Source of the DNA: Candidatus Fermentibacteraceae bacterium
Lineage (GTDB): Bacteria > Fermentibacterota > Fermentibacteria > Fermentibacterales > JCC-6
Direction of reading: 5' to 3'
Length of the DNA stretch: 36,152 nucleotides
NCBI GenBank assembly: GCA_030592635.1
Contig: JAUVIS010000007.1
Span: forward strand, 1-36,152
Shown: in pieces, positions 6,616 to 15,501 of the stretch
How positions within the stretch are numbered: the first letter of the stretch is position 1
Layout of the letters: every line of letters starts with the position of its first letter
The notes under the pieces: model-generated
Databases searched by the model: none
What the model saw: only the letters and a program-made list of their open reading frames with translations
Told to the model about the DNA's origin: nothing
Program-made: the position numbers and the translations under genes

Positions 6616-7985
6616 ACAGGCTGAAACGAATTCTTTTCGTTTTTCCGGAGACCCGCTATCCATCAGGGCAACCGCCTCTGGGGATAGCGATGCTCTCCGC
6701 AGTGGCGTCGCTCTGCGGCGCGAAGACCGCTCTCTGTGATATGTCTTTTCAGAAAAAGCCATTTGAGCATCTGAGTCACCTGCTGAGGGAGTTCAAGCCC
6801 GATGCTGTGTCCATTACTGTAGTTACCCCGCAGATCAGGTCAACTCTCACCGCCTGCGAGATTATCCGGGAAATGTCCCCGGAAGCATACCTTATGATCG
6901 GCGGTCCTCACGCAACAGTGCTTCCAGTGGAAACTCTTGAGACTTCGGGCGCTGACCTGGTTTACTCCGGTGAGGGCGAGATCGCATTCAGAAAGCTTGT
7001 TGAAGGAACTAATCCCGGCGACATTCCCGGAGCCTGCTTCATGAAAGACGGGGAGGCGGTTCTAGTCCCGGGCAGACTGCTGGTAGAGAACCTGGACACT
7101 CTTCCCCTGCCGGACAGAGATATTTTTGACATGAAAAAGTACTTTCAGACATGGTATTCAATGGACAGGGTAGACCCGGGTTTGAAAGGAACTACTATCA
7201 TGGGTACTCGCGGATGCCCCTACACCTGCACATTCTGCCAGCCGACCCTTTCGAGGATATTCGGAAAAAAGATGCGCAGGCGTTCTCCGGAATCAATAGT
7301 GAACGAGCTGAAGCATCTGGTTGAGAAGTATTCCATCAGCGGCTTTATGTTCGAGGACTCCACCTTCATTGTGGATCACAGGTGGGTAACCGATATTTGT
7401 CAGCTGATGAACAGCGAGGGGCTGAAGCTCAAATGGTGCTGCAATGTCAGGGCTGATCTTTTGACAGAGGAACTTCTGGATACAATGGTAATCGCCGGTC
7501 TCTCAAAGGTGAATATGGGAGTAGAATCGGCATCACAGAGAGTTCTTGACGATATTTACAGGAAGGGAATCACTGTGGAGGGTGTTAAGAGAGCACTCCG
7601 GATGTGCCGTTCCCGTGGTATATTTGTTCAGGGCTATTTCATGCTGGGAGCGCCCGGAGAAACAGTGGAGGAGATGAAACAGACCATTGACTTTGCCGCA
7701 CGGGAACCATTTGACGACGCTCTTTTTGATATTACCACTCCGTTTCCCCATACAGAGCTCTGGGAGATGTCAAAAGAGCTGATAAATGCTGATTACTCTG
7801 ATTTCGACTGTTTTCACAAGAGTGTGTATGTGCTGGAAGGGATTACTCCGGAGCAGATAGAGAAACTGAAAAGGAATGCCTTCTGGAAATTTTACGCCCA
7901 CCCGGCAAGAATATTGAAGACCATGCGTACGGTTCTGGGTCCCAGAAACTTCAGAAGAACCCTGCTGAAGGTGAGGAGAGTATGA
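6612..7985 (+). CDS. B12-binding-type radical SAM protein 2
   Basis: A 457-residue enzyme of the same class as the protein encoded at 3888. The cobalamin-binding-like domain covers about residues 1-145 (FPETRYPSGQPPLGIAMLSA, IGGPHATVLP, VYSGEGE). The radical SAM motif GCPYTCTFC has C202, C206 and C209. It is followed by VNMGVESASQRVLDDI and GYFMLGAPGET, typical of the barrel. I start it at GTG 6612, which forms a GTGA overlap with the previous stop and has GGAGG eight bases upstream; TTG 6594 is a weaker alternative. It overlaps the deacetylase gene by four bases. It differs clearly from protein 1 and so probably acts on a different position or substrate. Confidence 0.88.
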   Translation: MNRLKRILFVFPETRYPSGQPPLGIAMLSAVASLCGAKTALCDMSFQKKPFEHLSHLLREFKPDAVSITVVTPQIRSTLTACEIIREMSPEAYLMIGGPHATVLPVETLETSGADLVYSGEGEIAFRKLVEGTNPGDIPGACFMKDGEAVLVPGRLLVENLDTLPLPDRDIFDMKKYFQTWYSMDRVDPGLKGTTIMGTRGCPYTCTFCQPTLSRIFGKKMRRRSPESIVNELKHLVEKYSISGFMFEDSTFIVDHRWVTDICQLMNSEGLKLKWCCNVRADLLTEELLDTMVIAGLSKVNMGVESASQRVLDDIYRKGITVEGVKRALRMCRSRGIFVQGYFMLGAPGETVEEMKQTIDFAAREPFDDALFDITTPFPHTELWEMSKELINADYSDFDCFHKSVYVLEGITPEQIEKLKRNAFWKFYAHPARILKTMRTVLGPRNFRRTLLKVRRV

Positions 7986-8713
7986 GAGAACTTACCGTTA
8001 CAATTGACGACGCAGGGATGCACCCTGCAATTAACGCCGCGATTCAGAAGTGTATAGAGTCCGGGAATGTGGACAGAGTGAGCATAATGGCAACCGGCAG
8101 CAATTTCGCTGAAGCCTGCATGATGGCCATGATGAGAAGTATCCGTGTGGCCGCGCATCTGGATTGCTGCCGAGGTCCATTTCTGCTTGAAGAGAGTAAT
8201 TTCCCTGAGTCATTCGCTGCCTGGATCAAATCAGCTGATTCACTCGCGGATTCTGTTCATAGAGAGTGGTCGGCTCAGATAGAGAAGATACTTTCCTCCG
8301 GAGGTGTTGTTACCGCCCTGGACAGTCATCGCCATCTGCACAATCTGCCTGCTTTGCGGAAAGTTATCATTTCTCTCGCGAAAGACTATGGTATAAGAAC
8401 TGTAAGATCCGCAGTGCTGCCGGACAAATACATGAGATTCCCCGCAGGAATCAAATTGAATTCTCTTGGCTGTGAGCTGAAGACCAGCCTGGAATCCTCG
8501 GGACTTGTTACTACAGACAGGATGCTGGGGTTTGGTAAAGCGGGAAAAATCAACCGGAAGTATTTAAGCAGATTTACTTCTTTATGCCGTGATGGTACGA
8601 CTGAGATTGTGATGCACCCGGCTACCGAAAAGGTTTGGTCCTCCGGACAGCCTGGAGAGCTCGAATTGATCACCTCTGAATGGTTTGGTGACTGGTGCAG
8701 AGGAACAAATTAG
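7982..8713 (+). CDS. ChbG/HpnK (YdjC-like) carbohydrate deacetylase
   Basis: A 243-residue protein of the YdjC fold, a TIM-barrel-like metal-dependent deacetylase family that includes chitooligosaccharide deacetylase ChbG and hopanoid-linked HpnK. Visible metal-site motifs are TIDDAGMH (D9, D10), RVAAHLD (H59), DSHRHLHN (H116, H118, H120) and EIVMHPA near the C-terminus. It has no signal peptide, so it probably acts on a cytoplasmic or membrane-facing substrate such as an N-acetylated sugar on a lipid. The start ATG 7982 overlaps the radical SAM stop (ATGA). It is somewhat short for the family (usually about 250-290). Confidence 0.85.
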   Translation: MRELTVTIDDAGMHPAINAAIQKCIESGNVDRVSIMATGSNFAEACMMAMMRSIRVAAHLDCCRGPFLLEESNFPESFAAWIKSADSLADSVHREWSAQIEKILSSGGVVTALDSHRHLHNLPALRKVIISLAKDYGIRTVRSAVLPDKYMRFPAGIKLNSLGCELKTSLESSGLVTTDRMLGFGKAGKINRKYLSRFTSLCRDGTTEIVMHPATEKVWSSGQPGELELITSEWFGDWCRGTN

Positions 8714-10038
8714 TTTTAAATGTCCTTGGCCTGGCTTTACTGGCAAGACTGGCAGTATTTTACCTGGCGGCAAACGGCTTCTTTCTTGTTGGCGAGGGGC
8801 AGGTGCAGGCCAACATTGCTGAGAACATTCTCTCCGGCAGAGGATTCATGCTCTCCGAGTCCATGTTCCATGATCCCGATCCCAGGCGTGATGCTCATCT
8901 GGAGTTTTTCAGGGAAACCGGCGGGTTCTACGGAGTATTGATTCCGGGACAACCTACCACTTTTCTTGTACCGGGTTGCGCTTTGTTCCAGGCTTTCGTT
9001 TTTATGGTTACTTCTCCGGGAAACCTTCTGGCGGTTATCGGTGTTCAACTTGCTCTGGGGCTCCTCACTGTCTTTCTTGGAATGCGTCTCGCCTCCCGAT
9101 TTCTTTCCGGGCGCTGGTATGCAGCTGCAGGAATATTTATGGCTCTTGATCCATTTGAACTTTACTACCAGGCAATTCCCGCGACTCAGGCTCTTTTCTC
9201 ACTGCTGTTCGTGGCCGGACTGCTTTTTTCTTTGCGCTTTCTTGAGAAACCGTGTCTATCCGGAGGAGTCCAGGCAGGTCTTCTCTGGGGTGTGACATTC
9301 ATGGTCCGTCCTGCGGCGCTCCCAATGGTTCTGTGGCTGGCACTGATTGCTCTTGCCGCATGGAAATTCTCAAAGAAAATGATACCTTCTGTTCTTCTTA
9401 TGATTCTCGTTTTTGGAGCTGTTTTAACACCGTGGGTATTACGCAATAAAAGCACAATGGATCGCTACCAGCTTCTGCCTCTGCAGGGCGGAGTGCAGAT
9501 GTGGGAATTCAATGGCCGAGTGTTTTCTGACAGATTTCTAAACGAGATGGAGGGTGCCAGACTTCTCTACGGACCGGTTCGGGATACCTGGATATCCAGG
9601 CTGAACAGTCCGGAACTCGCGGAATTTCCCGTGTTTACTACAGAATCGGAGTTTGAGAGGGACAGTATCCTGTATTCTCGTCAGAGTAAGTTTCTGAAGT
9701 CGAATCCCGTTGTTTTTCTTCACCTCTCAGCATGCAGATTCGCTGAGTTTTTTAAACCGTTTCCCCTGAATCAATATTCACCGGTACACACCCTGCTCGG
9801 GCTGCTGTCCTTTGCATGGGTTGGCGTTTTCTTTCTCAGCGGAGTTCTCCTCATGCTGCGCAGGGGCTGGTCAGGTGTGTTTATGGCCGGTGTGATAGCG
9901 GGATACATACTTATGCATCTGCTCACGGCTTCCGGAACGCCTCACAGAGTCGCGCTTGATATTCCTCTGGTTACAGCGTCGCTGATTGCGGTAAAGTACT
10001 GCCTTGAAAGGTTCAGAGCCGGGAGAACTTCAGAATGA
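8695..10038 (+). CDS. GT39/ArnT-like membrane glycosyltransferase 2
   Basis: A 447-residue polytopic membrane protein, the second GT39-like enzyme in the operon. The first helix at residues about 7-27 precedes EGQVQANIAENILSGRGFM; a glutamate sits where GT39 enzymes usually have the catalytic aspartate. Other family signs are ALDPFELYYQAIPATQALFS around 148 and TPWVLRNKS around 242. It probably transfers a sugar from a polyprenyl phosphate donor in the periplasm. The GTG at 8695 overlaps the deacetylase gene by 19 bases and has no clear ribosome binding site, so the start is uncertain by a few codons. The next gene overlaps by ATGA. Confidence 0.75.
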   Translation: MQRNKLVLNVLGLALLARLAVFYLAANGFFLVGEGQVQANIAENILSGRGFMLSESMFHDPDPRRDAHLEFFRETGGFYGVLIPGQPTTFLVPGCALFQAFVFMVTSPGNLLAVIGVQLALGLLTVFLGMRLASRFLSGRWYAAAGIFMALDPFELYYQAIPATQALFSLLFVAGLLFSLRFLEKPCLSGGVQAGLLWGVTFMVRPAALPMVLWLALIALAAWKFSKKMIPSVLLMILVFGAVLTPWVLRNKSTMDRYQLLPLQGGVQMWEFNGRVFSDRFLNEMEGARLLYGPVRDTWISRLNSPELAEFPVFTTESEFERDSILYSRQSKFLKSNPVVFLHLSACRFAEFFKPFPLNQYSPVHTLLGLLSFAWVGVFFLSGVLLMLRRGWSGVFMAGVIAGYILMHLLTASGTPHRVALDIPLVTASLIAVKYCLERFRAGRTSE

Positions 10039-10979
10039 AGACCCTTGTAGTGAAGACTCATGCTTTTGGAGACTCACTGCTTGCCACACCTGCCGTGGCT
10101 GCTCTGATTGCGGGCGGGGACAGAGTCACAGTTCTTACAGGTCCTTCTTCGCTGCCGGTGTGGAAGCGTCTGCCCGGGGTTGAGGGGCTTGTTGAATCAC
10201 CGGCTCCCTGTTCCGCGGTAGAACTTCTGTGGTGGTCTCTGCTGAACAGGCAGAGAGGCTTTGACAGAGTTATTCATTTCGGGTCTTCTAATTCCGTTTT
10301 CCGGTGGCTTGGTTTTCTTACCGGGCGGAAGGTGGTCAGCGGCGGTGACCGGGTAACCGGTTTTGGTGTGGTCAGACCGGCGGCCCTTGATTACTGCAGG
10401 ATCGCCGGAGTACAGTGTTCCTCCCTGAAACCTTTGTTTCCTGTAACTCCATCGGAGCTTGAAGCTTCCGGGCGATATACAGGTGAAGACCCTTATGTGG
10501 TTCTTGCACCGGGGGGTGCCCGGAACGCACGGGATTTTGTTCCGCAGAAAAGGTGGCCCATGTCCCGGTGGGCGGAAGTATCTCTTTACCTGCAGGCAGA
10601 GGGTTACAGGATTTTTCTGGCGGGAGGAATGCTTGACAACGCTGAGATATCTTCAGTGAGCGGGATCAATCTGGCCGGTAAGCTTTCCTGGGGTGAAACA
10701 GCGGCTCTGATTTCCAGGGCATCTCTGTTTGCCGGCAATGACAGCGGCCCGGCTCACCTTGCTGTAGCGGGGGATACCCCGGCACTTGTTCTCTTTGGTC
10801 CGACAGACCCCGGCTCCCTCTATGAGAATGGCAGTATTGTCCCCGTTTGTGGAACTGTCTCCTGTTCACCATGTTATGCAAACAGTATTTTCCCCGGTTG
10901 CACAGGAGATGAAGACTGTATGATTTCTATTGACACTGAAAGGGTACTTCATACCCTCGAGGGGATGCTTCAAAAATGA
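10035..10979 (+). CDS. GT9-family (heptosyltransferase-like) glycosyltransferase
   Basis: A 314-residue cytoplasmic GT-B enzyme of family GT9, which includes LPS heptosyltransferases WaaC, WaaF and WaaQ. The N-terminus HAFGDSLLATPAVAAL is the family start. VLAPGGARNAR and KRWPMSRWAEV follow at about 157-180, and the donor-site signature NDSGPAHLAVAGDTPALVLF lies at about 236-255, followed by GPTDP. It would add a heptose or related sugar to a lipid core at the inner membrane. No ADP-heptose synthesis genes are present here, so the sugar is uncertain. ATGA overlaps join it to both neighbours. Confidence 0.88.
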   Translation: MKTLVVKTHAFGDSLLATPAVAALIAGGDRVTVLTGPSSLPVWKRLPGVEGLVESPAPCSAVELLWWSLLNRQRGFDRVIHFGSSNSVFRWLGFLTGRKVVSGGDRVTGFGVVRPAALDYCRIAGVQCSSLKPLFPVTPSELEASGRYTGEDPYVVLAPGGARNARDFVPQKRWPMSRWAEVSLYLQAEGYRIFLAGGMLDNAEISSVSGINLAGKLSWGETAALISRASLFAGNDSGPAHLAVAGDTPALVLFGPTDPGSLYENGSIVPVCGTVSCSPCYANSIFPGCTGDEDCMISIDTERVLHTLEGMLQK

Positions 10980-12427
10980 AAATAACAGCTCTCAACCCGC
11001 CGTTCATTCCTCTTTACAGCAGGGGGCAGCGAAGCCCCGCGGTGACAAGAAGCGGAACGCTGTACTTTCCCATCTGGCTCTCTTATGCGGTAGGAGCACT
11101 TGAGCAGGCCGGGCATACTGTTCAGTTTATAGATTCCCCTGCCATGGATCTGGATTATTCCGAAACCCGGAAGAAGATCAGGGAATTTTCTCCGGATGTC
11201 ATAGTGCTGGACACATCCACACCTTCAATAATTTCCGATACTCAGACTGCGGACATGCTTTCTGATCCGGGAGTCGCGGTTTTTATCGCGGGTACTCACC
11301 CGTCAGCGCTTCCCGGGGAAACAGTACTGCTGGGCCAGCGGTTCCGCGGCGCTGTCCTCGGAGAGTATGAAAAGCCCATTCTCGCAGTGGTGGATGCTCT
11401 TGAGAGGGGTCTTCCACTTGAAGGCATACCCGGAACCGCAATTCGTTTGAAGGATGGAACCGGGGTTGAGGTTACTGCTCCGGACGGCTACCTGCAGGAT
11501 CTGGATTCTCTGCCATTTGTCAGCTCGGTATACGCAAGACATCTTCCTGTTAAGAAATACAACAATCCCAACGCACTGCATCCCCAGGTAATGATTGTGG
11601 GCGGAAGGGGCTGCCCGAATCAGTGCAGTTTCTGTGTCTTTCCTCAAACCCTTACCGGCCGCTGCTACAGAAGCCGTTCGGTGCAGAATGTGGTTGCTGA
11701 AATGAAATGGGTACAGGAGAACATGCCGGAGGTGCAGGCGGTTTTTTTCGAAGATGACACCATTGCCGCAGACATGGAAAGACTGCGACTGCTCTCCGCT
11801 GAAATTGTCAGGGCGGAAGTCACAATTTCATGGACATGCAACATGAGGGCTTCTGCGGATGTTGAGACTCTGCGTCTGTGCCGCGCGGCAGGCTTGCGGT
11901 CGGTGTGTGTGGGTTTTGAAAGCGGATGCAATGAAATTCTGGAATCCATGCGAAAGGGACTCAAGGTGGAGCAGATGGTGGAGTTCATGGAAAATGCCCG
12001 GAAGGCAGGCATTCTTGTCCATGGCTGCTTTCTCTTCGGGATTCCAGGAGAAACCAGAGAGACTGCTCAGCGGACTCTGGACTTCGCGCTGAAACTGAAT
12101 CCGGACACAGCACAGTTCTACCCGCTTATGGTCTATCCCGGAACTGACGCGTATACCGATGTTCAGAAAGCCGGGTTGCTGGTTACATCAAGCTGGAGGG
12201 ACTGGCTGAAGGAAGACGGCACCCATGCCTGTGTGGTAAAAACTCCGGATATGGAGCCGGAGGAGCTGGTTGAATTCTGCAATCACGCAAGAAGGAAATT
12301 CTACCTTAGGCCGGGGTATATCGTTAAAAAGGCGTGGCGCAGTCTTTTTGACAGGGGCGAAAGGCACAGAACTCTGCTCGCATTCAGAACATTCAGGAAA
12401 TACATTTTCTGCCGGAAAAATGGCTGA
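10976..12427 (+). CDS. B12-binding-type radical SAM protein 3 (HpnJ-like layout)
   Basis: A 483-residue protein with an N-terminal cobalamin-binding-like domain (residues about 1-150; LNPPFIPLYSRGQ, IAGTHPSALPGE, VLGEYE). The radical SAM motif GCPNQCSFC has C213, C217 and C220. The barrel continues with VCVGFESGCNEILESMRKG and GCFLFGIPGETRETA. The opening LNPP followed by FPIWLSYAVGALEQAGH is the layout seen in HpnJ-type proteins, and an HpnK-like gene lies nearby. No hopanoid cyclase or other hpn gene is visible, so I do not assign a hopanoid role. ATGA overlap upstream; eight-base overlap with the GT2 gene downstream. Confidence 0.88.
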   Translation: MKITALNPPFIPLYSRGQRSPAVTRSGTLYFPIWLSYAVGALEQAGHTVQFIDSPAMDLDYSETRKKIREFSPDVIVLDTSTPSIISDTQTADMLSDPGVAVFIAGTHPSALPGETVLLGQRFRGAVLGEYEKPILAVVDALERGLPLEGIPGTAIRLKDGTGVEVTAPDGYLQDLDSLPFVSSVYARHLPVKKYNNPNALHPQVMIVGGRGCPNQCSFCVFPQTLTGRCYRSRSVQNVVAEMKWVQENMPEVQAVFFEDDTIAADMERLRLLSAEIVRAEVTISWTCNMRASADVETLRLCRAAGLRSVCVGFESGCNEILESMRKGLKVEQMVEFMENARKAGILVHGCFLFGIPGETRETAQRTLDFALKLNPDTAQFYPLMVYPGTDAYTDVQKAGLLVTSSWRDWLKEDGTHACVVKTPDMEPEELVEFCNHARRKFYLRPGYIVKKAWRSLFDRGERHRTLLAFRTFRKYIFCRKNG

Positions 12428-13382
12428 GGCAGCTGTCGTTATTCCCTTCAGAGGCACATGGGACAGTGTGCTTCCCACTCTGAGGGCACTGAACGCGCAG
12501 ACGATCAGATCCCGTCTGGAGATAGTTCTCAGTATTGACGGACAGGAGAAACCGCTGGCGGATGTTACCGGGCTGGTGGATGTGTATGTTAACGGAGAAC
12601 AGGCCGGACCGGCTTCTGCCAGGAACCGGGGCTGGCGGATTACTGATGCGCCGTTTATTCTGTTCACCGACTCCGACTGTATTCCGGAGACTGTCTGGGC
12701 ACAGCGGATGGTTTGCGGGCTGATGGATGATTATGAGGCAGTGAAAGGGGTATATTCTTCTGGAGGCAGCAGGCTGATACAGAGATTGGCCCAGGTGGAG
12801 TTCGAAGAGAGATACAGGCTTATGGAACGGGCTGAAACCATTCATCTTGCTGATACATATTCTGCGGGTTTCCGCAGAAACTGGCTTGAGAAACTTGACG
12901 GCTTTGATGAGAGCTTTCCCCTGCCGGAGCACGAGGATGTTGATCTTTCCTGGAGGCTGACCCGGGCTGGAGGCAGGATAGGGTTTGTACCGGGTGCCAG
13001 GGTGGCTCATACTCACCAGTCCGGCTGGGTTTCCTATTTCCGGATGAAGTTTCGCCGAGGAAAATGGAGGATAATGCTGGTAAGGAAATTTCCCGCCAGG
13101 GCTGTGAGCGACGGATACACCCCTCAGACTCTGAAGCTGCAGATGCTGCTCGCTGTTCCGGTCGTCTTATCTCTGCTTATTCTTCCCTTTTTCCCTGCTG
13201 TTGCAGTCTCCCTGGTGTTTCTTTTTCTGCTTCTCTGTATTCCTCTTCTGCTTGCAGCCGCAGCTACTGATCCTTCCACTTTACTTCTTGTTCCGTTTTT
13301 TGCGCTCTGGAGGGGCACAGCCCTCTTCGCGGGAGCCGTCCGGGGCATGGCGGGAGGAAAAGACCAGTGTTTGCTCCCATAA
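12420..13382 (+). CDS. GT2-family glycosyltransferase with C-terminal membrane helices
   Basis: A 320-residue protein starting at ATG 12420, which overlaps the radical SAM gene by eight bases (ATGGCTGA). An open extension back to 12270 lies wholly inside that gene and is not credible. The GT-A domain spans residues about 1-225: AAVVIPFRGTWDSVLPTLRA, then GPASARNRGWR, the DxD-like metal motif LFTDSDCIPE around 80, and the acceptor/base region PEHEDVDLSWRLTRAGGRIG around 172. Two or three hydrophobic helices at about 240-305 anchor it to the inner membrane. It probably extends a lipid-linked glycan. The next gene starts inside its 3' end. Confidence 0.88.
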   Translation: MAEAAVVIPFRGTWDSVLPTLRALNAQTIRSRLEIVLSIDGQEKPLADVTGLVDVYVNGEQAGPASARNRGWRITDAPFILFTDSDCIPETVWAQRMVCGLMDDYEAVKGVYSSGGSRLIQRLAQVEFEERYRLMERAETIHLADTYSAGFRRNWLEKLDGFDESFPLPEHEDVDLSWRLTRAGGRIGFVPGARVAHTHQSGWVSYFRMKFRRGKWRIMLVRKFPARAVSDGYTPQTLKLQMLLAVPVVLSLLILPFFPAVAVSLVFLFLLLCIPLLLAAAATDPSTLLLVPFFALWRGTALFAGAVRGMAGGKDQCLLP

Positions 13383-14755
13383 GAAGACAGCAGAGGATAT
13401 TTATTATCTTTCTGGCAGCTGCCGATCTTGTCACAGTTCCTCTTTCACTCCTGGCAACCTGGTATATAAGAACCTGCTGGTTGTCCGGAGTTCTTCCGGA
13501 GTTCGCCCATACAATCGGCACTTACCTTGCCACCATTCCTGTTCTTTCAGTACTCTGGATCGCTTCCTGGTGGTCAACCGGGATGTATATTCACTCTGCT
13601 CAGCAGGGTGCTTTCCCGGGTCTTGCCGGGCGGATGCGCGCTGTTTTTTATCTGGCTGTGTCCATCATGGCAGCAAGCTATCTCGTAAAGATGGATTATT
13701 CAAGAATTATGCTTCTGATTTTTCTGGCGATCTCTCAGCCGGTAAATATTCTACTCCGAAGTATCTTCAGCTCCGCGGCTGGAAAGGTTGCTCCAATCAA
13801 GGAATCACCCGCTACCATTGTGATCGGTTCCGGGGAATTCGCTGAAAGAGTGATTACTTCACTGGGCAAATTTCCGGAGCCCAGACATCAAATAAAAGGT
13901 GTTCTCGCGGAGCAGCCCGGGATTGCTGAAGAGGTCTGCGGGGTAAAGGTTATCGGGGAAATCCGGGATCTTCCGCGTCTTGTTGAAAGCCTTTCAATCG
14001 ATGAGGTTTTCTTCGCCAGCGGCTCCATGAACAGAACGGATATGCTGAAAATTGTAAACTCCGTTGAAAAGGAAGACATTGTTTTCATGCTTGTAACTGA
14101 TCTGTTTGAGATTGCCGCGGGAGTCAGTGATCTCAGCAGTATATCCAGAATGCCCGTGGTGGAAATCGGGTCTTCCGGAAAAGGCACATTCAACAATCTG
14201 ACAAAGCGGATCATGGATTTGTTCATTTCCCCGGTGCTGATTATTATTCTGACACCGCTGATGGCTGTCATCTGGGTAATTCTGGCACTGAGGGGCAGGG
14301 GTACTCCCATATTCAAGCAGACTCGGGTTGGCAGATACGGCAGGGAGTTTACTCTCTACAAATTCAGAACCATGAGGCCTGAAGCGGACGAATATGAAGT
14401 TGCGCCGGTAGCCGGCAATGATCCCAGGGTGACCGGCACAGGCAGGCTTCTGCGGAAAACGAGCCTTGATGAACTGCCTCAGCTGTTTAACGTTCTCAGG
14501 GGACACATGAGTATGGTCGGTCCAAGACCGGAGATGGATTTTATCGTTCGCGACTACAATGCCTGGCAACGCAGGCGGCTGGATGTAAAACCGGGTATTA
14601 CAGGTTTGTGGCAGATTATGGGCAGAAAAGATCTTCCTCTTCATGAGAATCTTGAGTACGACTTTTTTTACATGAGAAACCAGTCTCTCATGCTTGATAT
14701 GGCGATACTCGCCAGAACGGTTGTCACCGTTCTCAAAGGAAGGGGAGCATACTGA
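13367..14755 (+). CDS. Polyprenyl-phosphate sugar-1-phosphate transferase (WcaJ/WbaP type)
   Basis: A 462-residue enzyme that primes glycan synthesis by loading a sugar phosphate onto undecaprenyl phosphate. Four N-terminal membrane helices (about residues 9-130) precede a Rossmann-like CoA-binding domain (TIVIGSGEFAERVITSLGKF, about 147-260). The catalytic bacterial sugar transferase domain follows, with its re-entrant helix near 285-310. Its signatures are KFRTMRPEAD, TSLDELPQLFNVLRG with the catalytic Asp-Glu pair, MVGPRPE and RLDVKPGITGLWQ. GTG 13367 has GGAGG nine bases upstream and overlaps the GT2 gene by 16 bases. It is a complete long-form member. The sugar is probably a hexose or HexNAc derivative. 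Confidence 0.93.
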   Translation: MFAPIRRQQRIFIIFLAAADLVTVPLSLLATWYIRTCWLSGVLPEFAHTIGTYLATIPVLSVLWIASWWSTGMYIHSAQQGAFPGLAGRMRAVFYLAVSIMAASYLVKMDYSRIMLLIFLAISQPVNILLRSIFSSAAGKVAPIKESPATIVIGSGEFAERVITSLGKFPEPRHQIKGVLAEQPGIAEEVCGVKVIGEIRDLPRLVESLSIDEVFFASGSMNRTDMLKIVNSVEKEDIVFMLVTDLFEIAAGVSDLSSISRMPVVEIGSSGKGTFNNLTKRIMDLFISPVLIIILTPLMAVIWVILALRGRGTPIFKQTRVGRYGREFTLYKFRTMRPEADEYEVAPVAGNDPRVTGTGRLLRKTSLDELPQLFNVLRGHMSMVGPRPEMDFIVRDYNAWQRRRLDVKPGITGLWQIMGRKDLPLHENLEYDFFYMRNQSLMLDMAILARTVVTVLKGRGAY

Positions 14756-15501
14756 CAGTTCTTCTCGCACTTTCAGCAGTTCTGAGCGCATGGAACCTTA
14801 CCGGTCCTGTCCGGGCAGGGCTCGGAGTATTCCCGGCAGCCTGGAGCAATGATCCGGTTTCCTGTATGGCTGCACCGGCCGGTATGGGAAGAATTGAATT
14901 TTTCCAGGTATCAGCCGCTGGAGGGTTTTCCGACAACGAACCCTCAGGATGTGTGGCGGCAGTTCTGCCCCTTGGAGGATCCGGATTCGATCTTGGCACA
15001 GGCGCGGCGTGGGACAACAGACTGAATACCGGTACCGCTCAGCTTTCGGGCAGCTATGTAGTTGCCGGAGATCCCATCGGGTTCATGGAAGGACTCTTCG
15101 GCCCCAGCATAACAACCGGAGTGTCCGCGAGGTATCAGTACGCTGACAGCACCGGGGATAACTCGTTTGATGTGGACGCCGGATTTCAGTTTTCTCTGTT
15201 TCCTTCTTTTGCTCTGGGGATGACTTACACGGATATCATTGAAGATCGCATAATCACCGCAGGGTTCAGCCATGTTTTCAACAGGAATCTGAAGGCTCAC
15301 GCAGCCGTTAGAGACCACAAATGGGAGGTCGGTTGCGAGCTGACTGTTTCAAGATCTCTTAAAATTTATTCCGGCACGGACAGTCACACAGTGAACGCCG
15401 GTCTGGGTATCTCCGCAGGAGAGTGGGAGTACGGTTACGGAGCAGTGCTGCATAAGAATGGTATTGAACACAGGCTCGGCATCTCAAGGAGGCTCCCTTG
15501 A
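14752..15501 (+). CDS. Outer-membrane beta-barrel-like protein, probable CTG start
   Basis: A 249-residue exported protein. The first conventional start, ATG 14866, would leave no secretion signal. Translating upstream gives LTVLLALSAVLSAWNLTGPV, a hydrophobic signal-like segment, ending in CTG at 14752. That codon forms a CTGA overlap with the previous stop and follows AGGGGA after five bases, so I start it there. ATA 14749 is a less likely alternative. The body alternates hydrophobic and polar residues with Gly and aromatic positions (TTGVSARYQYAD, FALGMTYTDIIEDRIITAGF, HRLGISRRLP at the end), as in PorV/PorQ-like or UPF0164-like barrels. Function is unknown. It sits between the priming transferase and another exported protein. 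Confidence 0.65.
   Translation: MTVLLALSAVLSAWNLTGPVRAGLGVFPAAWSNDPVSCMAAPAGMGRIEFFQVSAAGGFSDNEPSGCVAAVLPLGGSGFDLGTGAAWDNRLNTGTAQLSGSYVVAGDPIGFMEGLFGPSITTGVSARYQYADSTGDNSFDVDAGFQFSLFPSFALGMTYTDIIEDRIITAGFSHVFNRNLKAHAAVRDHKWEVGCELTVSRSLKIYSGTDSHTVNAGLGISAGEWEYGYGAVLHKNGIEHRLGISRRLP

Noticed and set aside
7982-12427. Hopanoid biosynthesis (HpnK with HpnJ-like protein)
   Set aside because: Only two loosely matching families are present. There is no squalene-hopene cyclase, squalene synthase or other hpn gene, and both families also occur in other glycolipid loci.
13994-14791. 265-codon open frame on the minus strand
   Set aside because: It is antisense to the conserved catalytic part of the sugar-phosphate transferase and has no recognisable features.
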